DNA from: Phoebastria nigripes
Taxonomy: Eukaryota > Chordata > Aves > Procellariiformes > Diomedeidae
Assembly (NCBI GenBank): GCA_035582835.1
Contig: JAYKAV010001831.1
Coordinates: forward strand, 1,185,253 to 1,249,252
Length of the DNA: 64,000 bases
Reading direction: 5' to 3'
In this document: positions 36,201 through 50,260 of the stretch, piece after piece
How positions within the stretch are numbered: position 1 is the stretch's first letter
How the letters are laid out: each line of letters opens with the position of its first letter
Translations under genes and position numbers: made by a program
Notes under the pieces: generated by a model
What the model was told of the DNA's origin: nothing
Databases searched by the model: none
What the model saw: only the letters and a program-made list of their open reading frames with translations

Positions 36201-39200
36201 GCCATTCCTCAAGTGTGTTTTTGCTTCTACCTGTTACCTATATATTGCATTTCTTCAGGGAAGATATCAGGGCTGCACTGAGAAGAATGTGTGAATTACA
36301 GAGGTAAAATCTAACAGAAACTTCATGGACTGAAGGACATGCTGGACAAGAGCAGCCCAGCAGGAGGAGAGCTCAGGTTCCTCAGGGGCTTTCCTGATTG
36401 CAGCTAGTGTAAAACAAATGCAAGTGCATGTACAGAGACTGCTGACCATTCTCTTACAGTATGGTGAGATCCAAAGATATGCAGGGGGCTATTAAGAATC
36501 AGCATCTACTACCTTCAAGACTGGAAGAAAAATGGGTGTGCCATAAGCGGGACTTTCCAAGACTCACTTTTGTCTCTTCTGGAAAGTGTTGCCTCTGGAT
36601 GAATCAAGTGTGTAGATTTGTAGTGCTACAACAATGCAGAATATACTAGTGGTTGAACGTTAGGCTGGTTTCCTTGGTTAGGCAAAGGGCATCTGTAATC
36701 AAAACATTGGTTAATTAAATTCATCCTGACATTTTTTGATTTGCAGTCCTGTCAAAAATAAAATAAAATAAAAATTTAGAAAGAGTTAAAAAATCATGAA
36801 TTAATCACAAAACATCTAAGGCTGGCTGAATCACACTATGACACTGGAATTGCTGCTCAGTTTCAATTCCGGTCACTGAAAATTTGTTCTTCTTTTTGAA
36901 TAAAAAACTAGATTTGCAGATTATCTTAAGAATCCAATAATGTGCCTTTAAAAAGAAAATAAAAGAAACACTATAATGAAAACTAATAATAGTGAAAGGC
37001 TTAGAATATTAGATTTCTTTCTAGTATTGAAGGATAATTGAGCAGTATGTCGTCAATAATGCAAATAATTTTAATATTAAATCATCAAATGACAAGTAAA
37101 ACAACAAACAAATCAAGGATCATGAGCATTACTCTTCTGAAAAGTTGAGATCATTAGAAAATAATTTATTGTGTAAATCCTCTTAAAGAGAATCAATCCA
37201 CCCTATTTTGCTTAAATATATCTCAACCATTATTTTCATGTTATAACTCCTAAAAATTAAATTAGGAACATGAAAAATATCAAGATGAGCTGGTAGTATT
37301 AAAACCAGCTTTAAATTAATTCTATTTTCCTGGCTGATTTAATATAGGAAAGGAAACTGTTTCAAACAAATTTCATGCTTTTTAAAGTCAGTCTGTTAAG
37401 AATCTTCCCTTTAAGTTGAATACCTGCATTCTTCCCAATGAAAATGCCCCCCAAAACACCAGAATTAAGTTATAGAATAGGATAAAATAAGTTATTACTT
37501 TAAAGAAAGAAAAAAAAATACAGTTAACATACCATTTGACTGACCTGGGAAGGTATCAGAGGCACACAAGAAAAAGCCTCTTATCAAATAAATTACTTCT
37601 GACATTCAAAAAATATTTAGAAGAAACGATAGAAGATTACACTCTAAAATAAAGTTAATTCATTATTCGTGTTTAGGATGTGATCTTGAAATACTTACCT
37701 GTATGTTTACCTTAAGATTTTGAAAATAATTCCAGACCTTGGTATATATAAAGGAGAGTAAGCACATATGTCTTTGAATGATTAGCTGCTCTGTTATAGA
37801 AGCAGGGATGAATGAAATAAATATAAACTCCAATTTCATCTCTTTCTTTTAGCTGCTGCTAAAAACGAAAGTAAAGGACTTTATAAAGTACTATGTATTT
37901 TTAAAAATACATGTCAAATGTGGCAGGTCAATGAGATCAAATTTTGGAAAAGATGAGAATATCACTGTTGTTCCGGTATCGTTCCCTGCTGTCTTGCTTT
38001 CTGCAAAAAACAAACATAACTGGAGAAAATCAAGAAGGTGGAAGAAAACATCTGAGAATAAGTCAATCTACTGAAGCTCAGTTACAGTATGGATTCATTC
38101 GTAAGAATCACCATCAGACTTGCTAGGAAGATTACTTTCTTCCATTTGTTTAACATAACTCACCAGGGGGAAAAAAAAAAAAAAAAAAAAAAAGAAAAAA
38201 AAACCCCAACTTACTTTGGCTTTAATTCATTGCAGCACTACTCCCTGTGTTACAATGTTATTGTTCCATTGCTGTCAAAGTTACATTACTGTGAAGTTAA
38301 GGGAATACAAAGATGAATCATGTTATTTTTCTGTAATATATATGTAAAGTATCTGATACCTAAGTCATACAATTCTCAGTCTCTCTTCAGTACTAGGAAT
38401 TAGTTTAAGAAGTGTGAAAGGAATTGCAGAATATAAACGAAGTTTCCAATCTGAGCATTCTCCATCCTTTTTGTGGGAGACGGTTTATGGGAGCTTTTGA
38501 TCTTCACTATAACGTCAACTAATGTTTACTTCTTAGACTTGGGTTTTTCCCTCCTCCATATGGTTCCAATTCATTGCAGATCATGCTTTGTTTCCAGAAG
38601 TCTTCAGATACTCCATCCTTACTTTTACAAAGCGAGGTGATTCCATATTGTCTTCTTGATCTTTTATCAACAGTGCAATGTTAATCCCTCTGTAAGGCTT
38701 TTAGTAGCATAGAGATTTTGAAACAGTAGCAAATAAATCCAACCAAAACATGCTTGCTTTTGTATGTTGAGTGTCCATATTCCCTTTATTAAAAACACCT
38801 CATCCGAAAGATCTTTTCCTTCAAGTTCAAAAAGATGATCCCTTTTGTTTCAGTTCACTTATATTAATATATTTATTTCATTTTCAGCTGAGCTAGGCTA
38901 CACACTCAGTTACAATCAGAAAATGAGTTATTGGTTTGAAGGGGATGAGGAAAAGGAAAGAGAAGAACTGCAGTTTAATTCCTTTCACAGAACCAGCTTT
39001 CAGGATCTCCTTCGGTTTAAAACATTTGTTCTGGTATTTTAGGGATATGATCCAATGACAGAAATCAGGATACATTTAATGTCTTAAAACTGAATTGGAT
39101 GATCTCCCTGCTAGCCAAATCATATATATGTTCATAAGTTTTCCAGCACAAACTACAAACAAAGAGAACTGTGGCTCTTTAATTTAAAAAAGCTATAGTG

Positions 39201-42200
39201 AAATGTTTTCATTAAGGAAGTGCATGAGTATCCTAAAAAAATCATACACCAGAAATGAGGAAACACCAAAGCACCAGATACAAATGTCTCCTCCATTTGA
39301 GTATACATAAATGAGACTTGTATTCCAATATTTTAAAAAACCTTCTTTATTTACCATGAGCCAAATCTAAAATCCGAACTTCTCCCAGAATTTAGATGCT
39401 CAGGATTGGAATTTGAATTTTTCTGTGTTGCTTCTTCTCATCCATGGAAGCATTGCACCTGGATCTCTATTACCTAAGTGTAAGAAAAAGGAAAAAACAG
39501 CAATTTTTGTCCTTTCCTTGAGCAGCGTCCCTACAGCCCACAGTTTCAGTAAGCAGAAACTGGCTCTGCAGGTACAGAAGCTCAGTTCAGTACAACCTCA
39601 CACAGGTTTTCCACTTCAAATGGTAAAAACAACTACTATTTATTTTTAAAATGCTGCAGTGAAATTCATTCACTGAAAAAATCAGACACATATTCCAGTT
39701 AAATACATTCTAAAAATGAGGGAATGTCAAAATCCCAGAGGTACAGTGTATTCCTAATTTTAAGTACGGACTTCCCTACATGGAAAAGAGAAAAATTTGA
39801 GCGCCTGATTACCTGGCACCCATCTATCTCCAGTACAACTTAAGAATGTATGAGAAGTTTATGAGAAATTTAATTCTTCTCATAGATTTACATTCATTGT
39901 TGAAATGGGACCAGAATAACATGAGTTATCCAGTTGTGATTCAGCTCTCGGCGATGTCATTACATCCTACTCTTTGGCTCTAACCTAAAAGAAATGTCTT
40001 GCAATAAAAGACAAAATACGCAACGAAACCCAACTTGCCGAATTACCCTCCTGGCTTTCTCAGGGTGCCCCAATCTTACTGTTAATGCTCCTTTGGATTA
40101 AAACATGTTGCTAATGGTCTTTTGTGTTATTTGCAGAACTGATCATAGGTGCAATACTAAGCAGATAAGTAGTACATACAAATATATTTTAAGGGTATGA
40201 CCACCTTTCTCAACTATGCTGAGACTTCAGAAACTTTATGCAGATAGCTGCTTTTTCAAGTAAGCTGAAAGAACTTCCAGTTACTCTGAGGAGAATTTAA
40301 ATAAATGTTAAGGGCATTTCATTTTTTTAACAACTGAGAAAAGAAAGGCACAAAAGCATTCTCAGTGGCTCATATCAAGTAGAATTCAGAAGTATAAAAT
40401 ATGTCTTCCAAACAAAATCAGTGATCATTTAATACTAAAAGGGTTTTTAAAATATTACACTTACAATAATTAAAAGCAGAATTTGAAGAAGATAATATTT
40501 ATTGGAAACATTTTCATTCCTAGACAGTTTATCTCTGGTCATGAAACAGTGCTGGAAAGTGAAGTTCTTTGTTTCGTGAAGAGCAGTCTGTTTCAAAGCA
40601 AAATCAGTGCTTTCTCTGTCCTACTATTGACCTCGACTTTGACCTGGCTGGACCACCCTTACTAGAATGGGAGGTAATAAAGTCCCCAGGCTGGCTCAGC
40701 CCTAGGTCTCAGTTAAGCAGAGACTATCAATCATGCAAAATTAAGTGTAGTGGTTTTGTGATGTGGACATTTACTAGGAACTGAACTGAGATCACCAACA
40801 CTATTCATTTACATTTCCAAGGAATACTTAAATGAACATCAAGACATTAAAATAACATTTCTGAAATTTTTAACAATTGTTGGATGATACAGCAATCTAA
40901 TTTAAGAAATTAGTGAAATTATATTGTATTGAAATTTAGTGTTTAAAAGTTAAAAAAGGAAAATGTTTTGCTTTAAAACAAGTTTTATTATCCTGTACGC
41001 AATAAAGAAATATAACATTTACAAGAGAAATTCAGTCATGAATTATTTATATTATTTATATTTAAATTAACAAGAAAAATTGAAGAAAAAGAAAATTCAA
41101 AACATTATGCAAAATGAATACTTTTAAAATTCAATTTTTGAAACTTTTAATGCTTAGATTCCAAGTATGATACAGCAAAATACAGCAGACTATTCACATG
41201 TCACCCAACATTATTCCATTCAGCCTTGATTTTTTGCCTATCAAAATCTCTCAGAGAGCTGACAAGCTCTCTAGAAGTCAAGAAGTGGAGGAATGTTTTT
41301 TTATTATTATTAACGTAGTACCTAAAAGTCCCCCGGTGATGCAGATCCTATTGCTTTCAGTACTACTTAAAGTTTGAGACCTTGTCCATCTCAAAGAGTT
41401 TGTCTTTCCACATAGAAAATAAAACCTACAAAGTGAGGGGGCTGGGGGGGGAGGAAACAAGGAAAGCGAAATGTGGTTACTTTGCAGAGCTGGCGATGCA
41501 GTGCCCTCGGTGTCAGATGGCATTGCCTCCCCTAAGAGAGGCGGTTATAAAATGTTTTACTGTAAGATGGCACTTGTTAACCTGTGTCTAAAGCAGGTGT
41601 GCTGGCATGCCTGGACACAGCATGCTCTTCCCACATTGGCAGGTCAGCAGAGGACTGGGAGATGTTTTTGGCCTTTTGAAGGGAAGCCCTGGTTACACAG
41701 AATATTTGCTTTTGCCGGCAGAGGACTTCTCACGTGTCTGCTNTGCTGGGCAGAGTGGGAGGAAGAGGAAGAACATTCATTAGTCAGGGAAACAGTTCCT
41801 GGAGCTTATCTTTGCAGTCAGAGAGTCTATAAACAGATTTAAATAGACACTCAGTTTCTGAAGGAAACTTTTGCATTCCCCAGAAAATAGCCTCACTATC
41901 CACCATGGGGTCATGACCCCCAGGTTGGGAATCAGCGATACCAAAGATATCCTGTCTCAGTCCCATGTGGCTTGGCACTGCTGAAGGCTTCTGTCTTATT
42001 ATTCTAACACCTCCAGGGGAGGGATGGATGAGTCCCCTAATATTGATTGGCATACCTCATTTCACTGCTGGGTTTCCTAAATTCTATTTGCAGAGAAGTT
42101 TTGAATAGTTGAAGTGCAGATATAGCTGCATGTAGGGATTCCTTCTCAGGGATACCACCTGGGAGACATCTCTTTCACCATGCATGATACAAACTTTTAT

Positions 42201-43579
42201 TAATGATGGAAATCAGATCATTCTGTCTCTGCCCTAAAAGCAACTGACTTGATCCCATGCTGTCCTGTGTAATCCTAGAAAAAATGTTTTTCCTCAAGCT
42301 TTGATTCATCTTTAAGTTTAATCAAAAAAGAAAACAATCAAGCAACCCTTCCCCACTACCTAAAATTTCCTGTTTAACATTTGCAAGTATTCAAGCCAAA
42401 AGAATAAAATTACAACATAGTTTGTTTCTTTTGAAAAAAAAGGGGGTGAGGGAGGCTGCTGTTGAATTTAACAAAGCAGTGTGTGATTTGGCAGCCAAAA
42501 GTCTGATGCCATCAGTAGGTTTTTAAACTTGTTTGCTGAGAAATCAAGATGATACCCCTTTGGCAGGCTGCCTTCCTGGCAGAGTGAATGCACAACTTGA
42601 TTTCAGGGTTTGGTCAGCTTTGTTGCACTAGTACCTTCATTCTGATTTTCTAATGCTCTGCTGACACTAGAAAAATCATTTTATAAATTTCTAGTTTGTT
42701 AAAATATATTCAACTCTGTTAATTCCATTGACTGTCAATATTCTAGTATAATTATCCTGCTGGTTTTCCTTAACATTTGGCCTTTTGAGTAGGGCTGCTG
42801 TGACCAAGCTGATATTGAGTCAGTTAAAACAACAGTAGTGGTAACAATGGTGAGCATTGAATTTTACTAATTTAGTTTCCTTTTAACATTTTCTATGTGT
42901 AATTTCACACACACTTAAAAAGCAAGCCAAACTCCTAAACAAATGGATTGCACAGCCCTATGCTGCCAGCTCTGTGCTTCACAAGTAAGGCTGGAAAACT
43001 GGGATCCACGGGGCCAATTATGGACTTCATTTGACCGGATAGGTCTATCCAGATGTGACCATGTTGCAGGACTGGAGAGTATTCGTTTCATTGATTGATG
43101 CTGATGGGAAGCAGAAAAGGAGATTAAAACGCCTCCAATCCCCTCTCACCAAAACTGTATCCAATCCACACTATAGGCAGACTTAAATATCTCAGATTAA
43201 GGGAATAACTAACAACCTTTAAGTGGCCCAATCACTATAGGTGGATGAAGGTTCGAATTTTCTCAACGGGTTCCAGACATCTTTCTTGACAGCAATATAA
43301 TGCAGAGCTAGAAATCTTGGATTTCTTTCCATCCTGTAAGTCTGAACCACCATCTCTGAGTCTTGTCTAGCCTTTATAATTAATTTTTCTCTTCCCCACC
43401 TGGTTGCTTATCATAGTCTGCCTCCCCCTGACTCACAATCCAGACATTCTTATTCCACTTATGCTTATGGCTCCGATCTTTGTCCTAGTACTACATAACT
43501 AAAATAAAAAGATAAATGGGAATATATTATGCCCTGATACATGAATGTTAAATGCATTTACTAAAGACAGGAAGTCTTG
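33291..43579. other. AT-rich sequence, no gene recognised
   Basis: About 10 kb without a recognised gene or mobile element apart from the poly-A tract at 38171. Open frames are at most 123 codons. The one at 41471-41842 lies in a GC-richer patch (about 41430-41780) and has no domain. Ambiguous bases occur near 33353, 36037 and 41742. Between 36700 and 37700 the AT content is very high, with scattered TAAT cores. Confidence 0.5.
38171..38203. repeat. poly-A tract (33 bp, one G)
   Basis: 23 A, one G, then 9 A, preceded by GGGGG and followed by CCCC. No retrogene or SINE body is recognisable upstream, so it is listed as a simple repeat. Confidence 0.9.
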
Positions 43580-43584
43580 GTATC
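43580..43584. repeat. Target-site duplication, left copy (LTR A)
   Basis: GTATC directly precedes the TG end of the LTR and is repeated exactly at 44179-44183 after its CA end. Confidence 0.9.
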
Positions 43585-44178
43585 TGTGCTGACTTTGGCT
43601 GGGATAGAGTTAATTTTCTTTATAGTAGCTAGTATGGGGCTATGTTTTGGATTTGTGCTGAAAACAGTATTGACAATTCAGGGATGTTTTAGTTATTGCT
43701 GAGCAGTGCTTACACAGAGTCAAGGCCTTTTCTGCTCCTCACCCCACCCCACCAGTGAGTAGGCTGGGGGTGCACAAGAAGCTGGGAGGGGACACAGCTG
43801 GGACAGCTGACCCCAACTGACCAAAGGGATATTCCATACCATATGATGTCATGCTCAGCATGTAAAGCTGGGGGAAGAAGAAGGAAGGGGGGGACGTTCG
43901 GAGTGATGCTGTTTGTCTTCCCAAGTAACTGCTACGCGTGATGGAGCCCTGCTTTCCTGGGGATGGCTGAACACCTGCCTGCTGATGGGAAGTAGTGAAC
44001 GAATTCCTTGTTTTGCTTTGCTTGTGTGCGCAGTTTTGCTTTTCCTGTTAAACTGTCTTTACCTCAACCCACGAGTTTTCTCACTTTTACCCTTCCGATT
44101 CTCTCCCCCATCCCACCGGGGGGGAGTGAGCAAGCGGCTCTGTGGGGCTTAGTTTCTGGCTGGGGTTAAACCACGACA
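43585..44178 (+). mobile_element. Solo LTR of an avian endogenous retrovirus (ERVL-like), copy A
   Basis: A 594-bp element begins TGTGCTGACT and ends AACCACGACA, the TG...CA ends of a retroviral LTR. It is flanked by a perfect 5-bp target-site duplication, GTATC, at 43580-43584 and 44179-44183. A 5-bp duplication is usual for ERVL-class elements; avian ERVK usually give 6 and ERV1 4. The sequence matches the reverse complement of the LTR at 53419-53981 along most of its length. No internal viral genes are present, so recombination between two LTRs removed them. The upstream promoter region has decayed: TGATGTCA at 43844-43851 replaces a CRE and TGTAAA at 43861-43866 replaces TATAAA. No AATAAA/ATTAAA signal is seen. 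Confidence 0.92.
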
Positions 44179-44183
44179 GTATC
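44179..44183. repeat. Target-site duplication, right copy (LTR A)
   Basis: GTATC directly follows the CA end of the LTR and matches 43580-43584 exactly. Confidence 0.9.
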
Positions 44184-44609
44184 TCAGCCAGAAACTAAAG
44201 TTTTAAAACTGGGTGTTTTGAGACTGTACATCAAGATTAATGGTATTTATCATGGGTAGTTCTTAATTGTTCCCATATGACAGCCAAAGGAAAGTTGAAA
44301 GCACTGTCTGTTTGAGTTTGGTGGTGAGAAGGGAGAGGAATCAGCACTTGAATGGGTGTCCTTACACCTTTCAACTCTGAATCGAAAAGTGTCACATCAT
44401 ATAATCAATATGTTGTCTTATAAATTGTTTCTACACTTGATATTAAATTATAAGGAAATAAAATTGTGTTCATAAAGTTGATAATGTATAATTTAGATTT
44501 GAATAGTTTATTTTAGACCTAAGTCATATTCCTCCATTGTTCATATTCNCATTTGCAAATCCCAATCCTTCAGCTGTCTCAGAGAAAATGAACCTACTAA
44601 CAGATGATA

Positions 44610-44624
44610 ATAGATAGATAGATA
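44610..44624. repeat. (GATA)n short tract
   Basis: About 3.5 ATAG/GATA units in a row. It is a small microsatellite that may vary between individuals. Confidence 0.8.
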
Positions 44625-45542
44625 TGACTGAAGTGGATATGCCTTCACAGGAACATACATTTCGTTCATATGACCTCACTACAATCAACAGTAAAGACTC
44701 TTTGCGGCCCTCCCACTTCCCCATTGATTTCAATAAGGAAAAGTGTTATAAAATTCTAGAATATTCTGCCCTGCATTCCCTCCTCACCCTCCTCTGGTGC
44801 AGTGCCTACACATGCATACAATAGAACTTAGAGGCAATGTAAACAAATAGTAACTTTTTTTTGTGATCTACATAAGGGCATTCAGCTTTTCACGGGTCCA
44901 ATATCATAAAATGCTTGACTTTCAGATAGAAAGATAGAACATTCACCAGAATCATGTAATTGATAGACATGCAAGTCACCAGGTGCAATTGGCATTCAGG
45001 GATTGACTCCAGGATATTAAAGTTAAAAAAAAATTCAGGCAATCTATTTTCAAGCATTTTCTGCTTCACCACTGTTCTGTATATGGAAGTGAAATGTGTC
45101 ACCCATTGCACATACCTTATACATTCAGTGTGCTCATCAGGTCTTTCTTCTCAGGGAACAATGGGAAAAATACCACAATAGGAAACCCTCTAAATAAAAC
45201 TACTCTCAATAACATCAAGCTGAGATACAGCACTTTCACTGCTTTTATTTTCCTCCATACTTAGTAATGTAATAACACTAGGCATTACAGAACTCACACG
45301 TTATGGAGCATGATTGAAAAGCTCTGGGTATATGAGAATTAATCTTCTTTTATCATGACAGACTAGCATATTAAAAATGGTCCCACTTGTATAACTACTG
45401 AAAATTGCTTTTGGAATTCAGTCAAGTAAAAGAGGTTCAAAAATTCTTTTTGAAAACTGCATGAGAACAGAAAATCTGAAATGTATGCAAAGTACCACAA
45501 GAAAGATANTTCAAATGTATTTTGAGTATCAGGAATAGATTC

Positions 45543-45575
45543 TGTGGCAAAGAAGATGTGGCAAAGAAAATGTGG
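45543..45575. repeat. 14-bp tandem repeat, about 2.3 copies
   Basis: TGTGGCAAAGAAGA is followed by TGTGGCAAAGAAAA and a partial TGTGG. This is a local duplication without evident function. Confidence 0.8.
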
Positions 45576-48500
45576 TACTGCACTGCACCTAAATGGGTGG
45601 TTACCAACTTATCTAGTAAAATAAATATATGTGGCAAATGACACATACCTATTTAATGACACTTCGAGTTCATGTGAAGTTTGGCAGTGTAATAAAAGTC
45701 TTATCTCTTGCCTCCACTGTTATTGCACAGATTTAAACTGCTGTCTCAGAGGCAGTTTTACTATCTTTTTCAATCTCTCCCATAAAAGTGAGACTTGATT
45801 TGCTCAGCATGAGAACAGATCAATAAAAGCTGAGTTATACAGCAGATTAGATCACTAACTCAGAGATCAAAGATGTTAAATACAAGTTGTATAGGAACAA
45901 TTAGATCAAAAGTTCAGTTCAGATGTACTGTACTTGTTTGTAAGGCTCAAAAGAAATATCATCCTGATATGAAAAAATCATTGAAAAATTGTCAGGTTTA
46001 TTTGTTTTATCTAGAAAAAAGAAAGAGCATTGTTTCTGAAAAGCCAAAGACATAATTTCTAATGGTAGAATAAGATTATTTGAGAGTTTGATTATTCTAG
46101 GTAATTTTTCTCATTATTATACCAGAAATCTATTAACATCTAATCTTCTAGACTTGAAAAAGGAATTCAAATTAAAGGGTAACTGTGATCAACAAAGAAG
46201 AAAGATCAATGATTTCTGAAATATCTTTTAGGTAGTGACAATATCCTGAAAAAGGCTCTCTAGACTTCTATATGCTTTAAATACACCTTCTTTTAAATGA
46301 GGATTCTATTAATTTTTTTTTTTTTCCTATTCAGCGAGGAGGTATTAGTTTACTTATATGAGTAAGGTTCACAAGCAGTTAATTAATAGAGAAGTTACTG
46401 TTAGGAACTAGAAAACAAATTCATCCATAGTTTACACACAGACACGTGCAATGGGTGGTATGTTACTCATAACATAAATTCATGGCAATGGATGTTTTGA
46501 GTTGAATAGCTCTATCTATTTAGCTGTATCATGGAGGTATAACTTTTGTGAAACGACTCACATTGTAATGGTCATTTTAGTTTAAAGATTTGTTACAATA
46601 TTATAGCATAGAAGTCTATTCTTTTTTTGATAAAGTTACATAATTTCAACTCACACTAATGTAAGGTTTATTCAGGGCAGAACAGTTCTTTTTTTTTTCC
46701 AGTACAGTGTAATACCATTCCTATATGAAAAATGAAAAAATCCCTCTTTCTTCTTTGCTTGGGGTTCTTTGTTGATTTTTAAAAAACTAAGTGGCTGTGT
46801 CAGGGAATTCTCTAAAACTAAAGATGCAGAGTGTGTGATTCAAATACTGATTCTGACTACTACTGTCATAAAGTGCAGGAAAACAACTAAAAAAAAATCA
46901 TCTGATCTATCTAACTAAAAATATAATGGTGACTAGAAGCCAGGGTCCTGGGGCCAATCTGCAGTTTCTGTTGTCACACAATTATACTGCAGATGTTTGA
47001 AAAGCAGAACTGGAGCATCATGATTTTTGAGCCTTTAAAATTCTTAGACATGGTATAGGCAAACAATATGTTAATAGAAAAAATAATTTATAATACTCAC
47101 TTTAAGATAAGGAATTTACATATTGATTCTTTTCTATAATTATTGTTAACCAGATAGCTGACTGACTTATACAAACATATTTCAGTTGCTCAATATAAAA
47201 ATCAGAAAGATGGCATTTTCTTAGGAAGAACAAGTTTCATGATTTGTATTAGTTAATTAATATGACACTCAATATAACACATACTATTCAGTTTATGCGT
47301 TAAACCATAGAAAAGTCATTCCTTGGATTGCTTAGTTTGACTCCTGTGAATTATCGTTTCCCTTGCCATATTTTTTCAGGTTTTGCCTACTGTTGTTCAC
47401 TTTCAGAAGTATATAGGAATGAAGGCAGTTAATGGACCCACTCCTAGAAAGATTCTTCTGATGTAAGGAAAAAAATTTTATCACACTCTTTCTGGTATAT
47501 ATGGCAGATGATGAATGCCAGGGCACAACTGAAAACAAAGTAATTTCTGAATGCCCTACATTTGTCTGTTTTTTAGAAACTACATTTGATTTATTTAATT
47601 CCTGTGTGTTCTCAGTTTGGCATGAAACAATCCCCCCCCACCAACCCCCCTTTCCCCAAGATGATTAATGGTGGAGGTACTCCTTGAATTCTCTTACATG
47701 GTATATGTCCATTCTACTGCAGCCCTCATGGCAAGTCAAGGTCACTAAGAAAACATTGAGTGCCTTGCATGGGAAGACTGCAACCTCTCTCTTACAAGTG
47801 CTAATCTGCCTATTGTTTTTAGGGAAACAAAGAAATCATCAGAGGATGCTGGCAATCTTTCAGATATTGACCAGCTTTCACTATTTTAGCATTTTCAGGT
47901 AAAGCTTCTAGTGATAAAAATAACTTGCTTTCTAGGTGCTGGCTATCGTCTCCCTGTTTTTGTCTGCATTCTGCTTTGACCAGGATATGACACAGACAGA
48001 CATCAAGCTGATAAGTTTGGTTGATTTCTTCCTGTTTGGTAGACAAAGATTCAATGTCCATTCTGTAATTCTTAGACATGTCAGTTGTTTTCAATACTGT
48101 AAATCACATCTTGCTGATGGTTGGATACCCTAAAAGGATGGGACAGTGCTGTTTTTCAATATGTGGGCAAAACTTGGTAAGACTGAGGTTATGCTAGATT
48201 TTGGGGAAGCGCCTTGTGGCATGGTGGAGGTAATTATATATTGAAAGAGTATATCCACCATTAAGCATCTCAGGCTGAATTAAAGAATATAGCAGTATCT
48301 GAGTCAGTTTTCTGCCATCTGCATCTGTCCAGAAGCTTCTTTAATGTCCTACTGGAAATTCTTTCTGAAATAGGATCTTGCCATTACTGCTTATGATTTT
48401 TCACCTCCAAAGAACTTAAAAACCCTCTATATGGGGCTGCAACTTCAAATCCTGTAGAATAAGACAGTATAACACCTAGCAAACTATTGAGAGAGGTAGC

Positions 48501-49789
48501 TTGCTGAGAATATACAAAAATCAATGCTTCATAACCTACATGAGTAGCCCATACTAATGGGCTAGATGGAGTTCAATGAAGCACGTTTCCTTCCTCAGTC
48601 AGTCAGGGCAGTAAAACTTTTGTGTACTTTTATCGCCAGCAAGATTTTTGAGGACTACTGAACACCCAGGTTTTGCAGCACTGTGCTCAGCTAAGGCTGA
48701 CAATTCTACCATAGACCTCCTTTCTCCAGCCAAGAAATATGTAGCATCAGTTCTCAATTTCACCAGTTTACTGACCAGGTGGTATCCCAGTTGCACAAAT
48801 AAACCTACCTCGCAGGATTCACAAAAAAATTTTGGCTCCTGGAAGACTGGTTAGTCATCCCTGGTTTCAACAACTGGGGAGTGTTATGCTCATTATAAAC
48901 TTGGTTTGGGCTTGACTGACCAGGTTACTAAAGAAGAGCGAAAAAGGGTCTGTTTCCCAGTGGCAGAGGGAATAGGTGACTGGCCTGCCATTTGAACACC
49001 TGTGACAGTGATTATAATTCTTCTGAGGATTAACCAAATTGTACTTACTTAATGATCAATTATGAGAATTACATTAAATCTAAATTTTTATTAAAATATT
49101 TATATTTCAATTGAAATAAGTAGAATTTTGTAAAAAATAGTTAGGATGTAAGAATTATCACCAAATCATAGTAAATAGAAGATGAATGTACGCAGGCACC
49201 TACACAATACGAGCAGAATGCAATAACTGAGATCATCCTATTGTTCTTCCCTGCAGAAGAAGTTTTCTACTGACATGGTTCCAGGTTTTTTTACATAGGT
49301 AGAGGATAATGGCATTTCACAGTTTCACTGACTAGATAGAAGTGAGAGATGGTGGTGGTAGGTATGGTGGTAGAGAGAATATTCATTTAAGCAATGACAA
49401 GGAGGTTATTGTCCCAAAGCAAACAGCTGGAGGCAGTGTTGTGGGTATCCCACCTTCCTCTGCCAGAATGCTGAATGCTCTTAATTGAATCCAGTGTGAA
49501 AGCAGCTGAAGAGAAACAACTGTCATGCTAGAAAAGATGCCACGATGTCGGTTTTCTAGAAGTCTTGTGCAAAAGAAATGGAAATGCAAACTCTCAGCTA
49601 CTTTGATAATTAATTATATAACACATTCCATACATTTGAAGTGAACTGCTGAAAATGCATCTTGAATTGATAAAAGAAAGTGAAACTGTTGCAGCTTGTA
49701 TGGAGAAATAAGAATCAAAATAACTGTTTACAAAACATAAATTAAGTCACAAGTGTACACAAATAAGGTTATTGAATATTGAGCTAATT

Positions 49790-50260
49790 GCCATGAAAAA
49801 AAAGTTCATACTAAATGTGATATTTGCCAAATGTAGAGAATTTAGTTATGTAATTANAACTGACAGAAAATGACTGAACTAATTAAACTAGAGCTCCGTA
49901 AGCAATTTACCTCATTAAATGTTCTACAGTTCTACATCTGCATCGAAGTTATTTTCTGTTTAGTTTAAATAATAATAAAGGAGGGAAAATCAAGGCTAAT
50001 TGGCATTTTAATAATGAGTATCTCAATTAAAATTACCTTATCTACAGAAAAGACTTCCGCTGTAAATAATTACAACATGTTCTCTATTTATTCTGCAGTT
50101 TGAAGAACAGAATGAAAGCAAATTTGATGGATTACTTCAGTGTGAGTTCCATCACGTGTATTGATGGAAGTGTACAATCCACGTTTGTTATTAACCTCTT
50201 ATCACCTCAATAATTGTTATTAGTGGGGAAGTATGTTCTCATGCAATTATTTATAAAGAC
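49790..50260. promoter_or_regulatory. Candidate conserved noncoding element
   Basis: A dense series of homeodomain-like cores (AACTAATTAAAC near 49880, GGCTAATTGGCATTTTAATA near 50000, CTCAATTAAAATTACC near 50025) is followed by an E-box CACGTG at 50153-50158. The stretch is complex, has no simple repeat and no useful coding frame. The call is an impression from motif texture; sequence alignment across birds and mammals would decide. Confidence 0.3.

Larger units (their letters stand above)
44184..49789. other. AT-rich sequence, no gene recognised
   Basis: About 5.6 kb without a recognised gene. A short GATA tract lies at about 44610-44624. A C-run of about 8 with further C-clusters lies near 47632-47655. 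Open frames reach 91 codons (47819-48094, minus) with no domain. The region 47690-48140 is somewhat GC-richer but shows nothing identifiable. Confidence 0.5.

Noticed and set aside
43250..43262. AGGTTCGAATT, resembling a tRNA T-arm (B box)
   Set aside because: No A box, acceptor stem or anticodon arm at the proper distances.
43913..44152. Open frame whose product shares LNPRVFSLLPFRFSPP-like sequence with one at 53445-53642
   Set aside because: The shared peptide comes from the two LTR copies, which are non-coding; it is not a conserved protein.
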